Source of the DNA: Clavaria fumosa
Taxonomy: Eukaryota; Basidiomycota; Agaricomycetes; Agaricales; Clavariaceae
Assembly: GCA_951802425.1 (NCBI GenBank)
Contig: OX637802.1
Location: forward strand, 2,852,001-2,916,000
Direction: 5' to 3'
Length of the DNA stretch: 64,000 bases
The notes beneath the pieces are model-generated. The model searched no databases, was not told the DNA's origin, and was given only the letters and a program-made list of their open reading frames with translations. This document shows positions 1-7,600 of the stretch, piece after piece. How positions within the stretch are numbered: position 1 is the first letter of the stretch; each line of letters begins with the position of its first letter. The position numbers were made by a program, and so were the translations under genes.

Positions 1-2254
1 GTGATGGAGGCGGATCAGCAATAACCACTCTGACAGTTCCCATCAAATAATCTACCCTAATCGGGACTAGTCCAGGTCTCTCCACAGGCAGCCGAGCCCA
101 TGCCAAGCATTTCTCTTGTTGTCCTCCCCTTATCCATGCCTCGCCGCTAGTTTCCCTATTTGGCATCTCTTTTCCCTATACTGCCTCCCCTGCCCCGCGC
201 GACTCAGTGCACGTAGCCTCGTTCCCCCACTTATGACTCACCCTCTACACAGCCCCCTCCCTTAGTATTTATAGTGCCCATGTAATCAGTGTAGTTCTCT
301 ATGTTGAAATCGAGTTACCTTCCCCTTCCGCTTCTGTTAGGGACCTGGACTGACAAGAACAGTCCCTCATTATGATGCTCACTGTCTGTTAGTACACTGA
401 GGGTCATGCAAATATTGCATATGGCCTCTTTTGGGGCCTCATCAATTCATCCTACCTTGCACAGTTAATGACTATGACCTCGGCATGGCCGTAACACCCA
501 TTTCATACTCTGCCCACGCGGGATCTCTGCATTCCCTGTCATCCCACCACCGATCCAACGCTTTCTTTCTTTCCTTCGTGTTTGATTCATACACACTTGC
601 ACGCGGACGTCCATTTGGACTTCTTCAGTCATCCGGGGGCATATTTGGTCGATTTTAATGCAAGGTGAGGAGTAGAACGGATTTCTGCAGAGAGGGAGAA
701 GTGTTGGGAGCAACCCGTCCCAGACATCGGTCTCGAATCTCGAAACACAACAACAGAATGACAGCATACCTCGACCTTTGTGTGATTGTGACAACGCGTC
801 TCAGATAGTCTAAAACGAAGATGTTAGGCGTCGAGCGGGAGTGGAAACGTGTCAGGCTTTCGTTGCATGGTATCAATCAACATCGCTTGCCAACGACAAG
901 GCCGGTGTAACACGACGACGAGGCTCACGCATAGAGCGGTATGCGGTCATTGTGCGCCATAAGACGGGCAAGCATGTCGGCTGCAACGAAAGAGAGAGAA
1001 GCATGTGCGTGATGTGCAGTTGGCTAGCCTAGTACAGCGGTCGACGAGCAAAGGGTCTGGGAGGGGCGGACTCGTACCAATCAGCAGGACGAGGCTGTCC
1101 ATTGGGGCTTCGGTGAAGACGAACGGCAACAGCACTCGGTCGTCAGTGCTGTTGTCCATCCATCCATTGTCCTCGTCTGGTGGTGGAGACGAGCAGTGCG
1201 GTGGCGCAGCCCTGTAACTCTGCCTCGAACTCTCATATGCGTCTAGCAGTGCACTAACGTCACCATCGCCACCCACCAAGATTCCCTGGAGGAATAGGCT
1301 ACCGAGAGCGGTGCGATCACGTCCTCGTCAGACGAGGACGTCCGGAAGTCCATCTGCACTATCGGCGTCTTACCAGCGGTCCCGACGAGCAACCCTCCTC
1401 GCTGCCCTACGCTTCCTCCGCCAGTGCACGACCGCAGCAGGGAGATGCGAACGTGCAAACGGGACAGCAGGCCGCGCCGGCACCGCTCAACGTCGTCTCG
1501 GCGTCGCCGCCGCCGTCGTCAGGCAGCGCGCCTCCGCCGTTCCCTGATCCATCGCTGCTGCCAGCGCGACGAGCTCCCCACATCTCCGGAACCAGGGACT
1601 GTCACATCTGCACCTCTACCACTACCACCATCACCAGAGCAGCAACAGCAGCGACAGCATCAACCGCAGCTGGACCGCAGCTGGACCGCCGGCGCACGCT
1701 GTCTACGCTGTCGTCGTCATTTACCGCGTCGTGCTGCTTTCCCCTCGTAATCAGCCTCTAGGTCATTCACCCTCTGCTGCCCCCGCCGTACGTGAACGCG
1801 CGTCTTATTGTGTTGGCTCATTCCACTCCCCTCCGAGAGTCGTACGAGCGTGTGATTTGGGCCAAGCATGGACGATGAGTCATTTCTTTAGACGCATTCC
1901 ATCGTCAAACAGAACATGAGTATTTTCTGCGTTGCCATCATATACATACACTTTGTGCTTAGTGTATTGAAATGTTGGCAATCGCGAATGATGAAATTTC
2001 GATGAAATGCAGTGTGATGTATCAGTGGTTGAGGCAGTGGTGAAAAAACGACGACGACGCTTCGTCACAAGGAGCCGCCCTTGCATTCGCGGAGGGGTGT
2101 CCACCGTTTCACGCACAGCCCCTTCTTCCCACTGAAACGAGCGATGCTGACCAGACCTGAGTGTGTCTTCGTTGTTCTTGTATTCTCTCCACCATCATCT
2201 CGTTTTTGAGCTTGTCCTCTATCACTTCATCGCATTTTGGCGCAAATAGAAGAA
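1..2254. other. No confident gene; GC-rich possible coding patch at about 950-1770
   Basis: I see no recognisable protein in this stretch. Open frames on both strands at about 950-1770 are GC-rich and Ser/Pro/Ala/Arg-rich, as expected by chance in such DNA. The minus strand between about 1450 and 950 holds a slightly more protein-like stretch (for example LLVGTAGKTPIVQMDF), but I could not join it into a spliced gene. The last few hundred bases before 2255 should contain the promoter of the microexon gene; no clear element stands out. Confidence 0.4.
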
Positions 2255-4600
2255 ATGTCAGGTTTGTCGCCGGATAAACGTCATGCATTCGAATTCCAGT
2301 CCGCATAACCCAGCGCCACAGAGCCACCCGCCCCCCACGGATTGAGGCCGGGAAAGAGGTTACCTCGACCTCAACAGTCGACAGTGCAGGAGGTAGTGCC
2401 GGTGGTGGTGAGACAGAGAACAGATCCGATGAGAAGATAACTCACAGATCACACAGGATCCACCTTCACCAACAAGGGCGGATCAGGTGAGACAGAGAAC
2501 ATATCCAGTCAAAAGATAACGTTTAACTCATAGATCACACAGGGACCATCATCGATACCTCTACCAAGGACGTCACTTCACGAACAACTATTACATATGG
2601 TGAGAGAGAGAACAAATCCAGTGAAAAAGATAACGTTATTAATAATAACTCACAGAGAACGCTGACAGATGACGAATGGAACAAATATCTGGATAGTCAG
2701 ACACCTGACACACGACGAGAATTATTGGTGAGAGAGAGAACAAATCCCAGTGTGAGACAGAACCGATCCAGTTGAGAAGATAACGTTGACTCACAGACCA
2801 CACAGGAACCACCGGTGCCGGTGGTGGTGAGACAGAGAACAGATCCGATGAGAAGATAACTCACAGATCACACAGAATCAACCTTCATCAAGGGTGCCGC
2901 CGGAGGTGAGACAGAGAACAGATCCGATGAGAAGATAACTCACAGATCACACAGGATCAACCTTGGCGAAGAAGGGCGGATCAGGTGAGACAGAGAACAA
3001 ATCTGATGAAAAAGATAACGTTATTAATAACTCACAGGAATATCTGGTGAGACAGAGACAGAGAATAAATTGATAACGTTATTAATAACTCACAGAGAAC
3101 GCTGACATCTGAACAACGACAAGCACATCTGGTGAGACGGAGAACAAATCCGTGAAAAAGATAACGTTATCAATAACTCACAGGACACTCTGTCACCACA
3201 CACAATAGACGAACTGGTGAGACAGAGAACAAATCTGGTGAAAAGATAACGTTATTAATAATTCACAGGCCATTGTTGGCGAAGATCTGGTGAGACAGAG
3301 ACAGAGAATAAATTGACAACGTTATTAATAATTCACAGGCCTTTGACGAAGATCCACCACCATTGGACAGGGTGAGAACGTTGTTTGGATGGGATGATAA
3401 TGTTATTAACTCATAGATTACAGCCGCCCAGTGTGAGACAGAACCGATCCAGTTGAGAAGATAACGTTGACTCACAGACCACACAGCCACCACCTTTACT
3501 GCCAATCCAAGATCTGGTGAGACAGAGACAGAGAATAAATTGATAACGTTATTAATAACTCGCAGCTGCCGCCAATTGAGCAACTACAATTACGGGTGAG
3601 ACAGAGAACATATCCAGTCAAAAGATAACGTTTAACTCATAGATCACACAGGGACCATCATCGATACCTCTACCAAGGACAAGGTCATTTTACGGACACA
3701 TATTACAAATAGTGAGAGAGAGAACCATTCCGGTGAAAAAGATAACGTTATTAATAATAACTCACAGAGAACGCTGTCACCTGACGGACGAGTTGAATAT
3801 CTGGGGAGATTGCCAGCTACCACACAACTAGAATTAATGGTGAGACAGAGAACAAATCTGATGAAAAGATAACGTTATTAAAAACTCACAGGACCTTAAC
3901 CATGATCTAGATCATCTGGTGAGACAGAGAACAAATCCATGAAAAGATGACGTCATTAATAACTCACAGGGCATGCTGCCAATTGACCAACGACGAAGAT
4001 ATCTGGTGAGACAGAGAACAAATCCGTGAAAAAGATAACGTTATTAATAACTCACAGATAACGCGGCCAGGGGGCAGACGACTAGATTTGCAGGTGAGAC
4101 AGAGAACAAATCCGGTGAAAAAGATAACGTTATTAATAATTCACAGGCCATTGTTGGCGAAGATCTGGTGAGACAGAGACAGAGAATAAATTGATAACAT
4201 TTTTATTAATAACTCACAGATAACGCTGCCAATTGAGCAACGACTACAATTACTGGTGAGACAGAGAACAAATCCGTTGAAAAAGATAACGTTATTAATA
4301 ATTCATAGGCCAATGGGATGATAACGTTATTAACTCATAGATTACAGCCACCCGACAGGGTGAGACAGAATCGATCCAGTTGAGAAGACAACGTTAACTC
4401 AGAGACCACACAGCCATCACCGATACCGCCAACGCCAAGTTCACCGCCAGATGTGAGAATTCTCACGTTGTTTGGATCCGATGAGAACGTTATCAACTCA
4501 CTCATAGATTACGCAGCCACTCGATGAGGTGAGACGGAGAACAGATCCAATGAGTGAAACGAGCCGGTCAAGGTCATTTTACGAACTACTATCACAAATA
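2255..4600 (+). other. Exon map of the microexon gene, part 1 (exons 0-25)
   Basis: Proposed exons: 2255-2261 (tentative), 2322-2407, 2457-2486, 2543-2599, 2656-2727, 2806-2826, 2876-2905, 2955-2984, 3038-3046, 3096-3131, 3184-3216, 3269-3289, 3339-3371, 3424-3432, 3487-3516, 3566-3595, 3652-3711, 3768-3839, 3892-3918, 3970-4005, 4058-4093, 4147-4167, 4220-4255, 4309-4359, 4414-4452, 4517-4600. From 2457 on each length divides by three and each exon starts at a codon boundary. The smallest here are 9 nt (3038-3046 encodes EYL; 3424-3432 encodes PPS). Exons 4309-4359 and 4517-4600 each contain remains of a former intron that are now read as coding. Confidence 0.78.
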
Positions 4601-7600
4601 GTGAGAGAGAGAACCAATCCGGTGAAAAAGATAACATTATTAATAATAACTCACAGAGTCTGCTGCCACGTTTCAACCAAGTACGTTATCTGAATAAGAA
4701 AGGGGTAGGGCCACCTGAAGGACAAGCACAATTACTGGTGAGACAGAGAACAAATCTGATGAAAAGATAACGTTATTAATAACTCATAGTTCCTTGCCAG
4801 TTATACAGATCATCTGGTGAGACAGAGAACAAATCCATGAAAAGATGACGTTATTAATAACTCACAGATGGGGCTGTCAAATGACGAACAACAAGCATAT
4901 CTGGTGAGACAGAGAACAAATCCGCGAAAAAGATAACATTATTAATAACTCACAGGGCACTCTGTCACTTGAGTTACAACGAGATTTGATGGTGAGACAG
5001 AGAACAAATCTGGTGAAAAGATAATGTTATTAATAATAACTCACAGGGATATCTGGTGAGACAGAGAACAAATCTGGTGAAAAGATAACGTTATTAATAA
5101 CTCACAGGAATATCTGGTGAGACAGAGACAGAGAATAAATTGATAATGTTATTAATAACTCACAGAGAACGCTGACATCTGAGCAACGACTAGATTTGGA
5201 GGTGAGACAGAAAACAAATCCGGTGAAAAAGATAACGTTATTAATAATTCACAGGCCATTGACGAAGATTCACGTGAGCTGAGACGGAAAAGGTCATTTC
5301 TGGAACAACTATCACGTCTGGTGAGAGAGAGAACCAAACCGGTGAAAAAGATAACGTTATTAATAATAACTCACAGGAAAGCCTGTTGTCACCTGGCGAC
5401 CAAAAAACATTTCTGGTGAGAGAGAGAACCAATCTGGTGAAAAAGATAACGTTATTAATAATAACTCACAGAGAACGCTGCCACGTGACAGACGAGAACC
5501 CTTGATGGTGAGAGAACAAATCTGGTGAAAAGATAACGTTATTAATAATAACTCACAGTTAGCGCTACCACGTGACAGACGAGAGAAATTAATGGTGAGA
5601 CAGAGAACAAATCCGGTGACAAAGATAACGTTATTAATAACTCACAGGACACGCTGACACCACACACAATAGACGAACTACTGGTGAGACAGAAAACAAA
5701 TCCGTTGAAAAAGATAACGTTATTAATAACTCACAGAACTGTGAACCAGAACCAGAACCATCGTCGGACACGGTGAGAACGTTATTTGGATGGGATGATA
5801 ACGTTATTAACTCACTCATAGATTACACAGCCACTCGATGAGGTGAGACAGAGAACAGATCCGATGATAACGTTAACTCACAGATCACACAGGGACCAAC
5901 ATCACCTTCACCGCCAAGGGTCAGAGCTTGTTTGGATCCGAGAAGATAATGTTAACTCACAGATCACTTTTACTTACAGAATCAGGTGAGACAGAGAACA
6001 TATCCAGTGAAAAGATAACGTTAACTCATAGATCACACAGGGACCATCATCGGGACCACGACGGACAACGTCATTTTACGAACAACTATTACAAATAGTG
6101 AGAGAGAAAACCAATCCGGTGAAAAAGAGTTATTAACAATAACTCACAGATTATACTGCCACGTGGCAGACGTGGCAGACGACGAGCAAGACATCTGAGG
6201 GGAGTGCCACATGACAGACAAGCACAATTACTGGTGAGACAGAGAACAAATCTCATACTCATGAAAAGATAACGTTATTAATAACTCACAGGGACTTGCC
6301 AGTTATATAGATCATCTGGTGAGACAGAACAAATCCATGAAAAGATGACATCATTAATAACTCACAGAACACGCTGTCAAATGATGAACAACGAGAAGCA
6401 TATTTTGTGAGACAGAGAACAAGTCCGTGAGAAAGATAACGTTATTAATAACTCACAGGGAATGCTGTCACTTGAGGAACAACTAGATTTGACGGTGAGA
6501 CAGAGAACAAATCTGTTGAAAAGATAACGTTATTAATAATAACTCACAGGGATATCTGGTGAGACAGAGAACAAATCTGGTGAAAAGATAACGTTATTAA
6601 TAATAACTCACAGGAATATCTGGTGAGACAGAGACAGAGAATAAATTGATAACGTTATTAATAACTCACAGACAACGCTGCCACCTGAGCAACAACCAAC
6701 ATATGTGGTGAGAGAGCGAACAAATCCGGTGAAAAAATAACGTCATTAATAATTCACAGGCCATTGACGAAGATCCACCATCGTCGGACAGGGTGAGAAC
6801 GTTGTTTGGATGGAATGATAACGTTATTAACTCATAGATTACAGCCACCCGACAGGGTGAGACAGAATTGATCCAGTTGAGAAGACAATGTTGACTCATA
6901 GATCACACCAGCCACGAACACTTGAAGAACATGAAGCACATGTGGTGAGACAGAGAACAAATCCGGTGAAAAAGATAACGTTATTAATAACTCACAGGAC
7001 ACGCTGAAGACACAGGACGGGCTAGAGGAATTACTGGTGAGACAGAAATAAACCGGTGAAAAAGAAAACGTCATTAATAATTCACAGGCCATTGACGAAG
7101 ATCCACCATCGTCGGACAGGGTGAGAACGTTGTTTGGATGGAATGATAACGTTATTAACTCATAGATTACAGCCACCCGACAGGGTGAGACAGAATTGAT
7201 CCAGTTGAGAAGACAATGTTGACTCATAGATCACACCAGCCACGAACACTTGAAGAACATGAAGCACATGTGGTGAGACAGAGAACAAATCCGGTGAAAA
7301 AGATAACGTTATTAATAACTCACAGGACACGCTGAAGACACAGGACGGGCTAGAGGAATTACTGGTGAGACAGAAATAAACCGGTGAAAAAGAAAACGTC
7401 ATTAATAATTCACAGGCCATTGACGAAGATCCACCATCGTCGGACAGGGTGAGAACGTTGTTTGGATGGGATGATAACGTTATTAACTCATAGATTACAG
7501 CCACCCGACAGGGTGAGACAGAATCGATCCAGTTGAGAAGATGATGTTAACTCGCAGATCACACAGACAGGGGAAGCATCATCATGGTTTGGACCATCAT

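Noticed and set aside
1311..1761. Overlapping Arg/Ser/Ala-rich frames on the plus strand
   Set aside because: Several frames are open at once in GC-rich DNA, which argues for composition, not coding.
2255..2308. Continuous reading from ATG 2255 into the first array exon
   Set aside because: A TAA at 2306-2308 blocks it; an intron 2262-2321 was proposed instead, with low certainty.
3263..7504. Minus-strand open frames with repeated phrases such as VIYELITLSSHPNNVLTLS
   Set aside because: They are the antisense of the intron family (the ITLS phrase is the reverse of AACGTTATTAATAA) and have no start context or splice logic.
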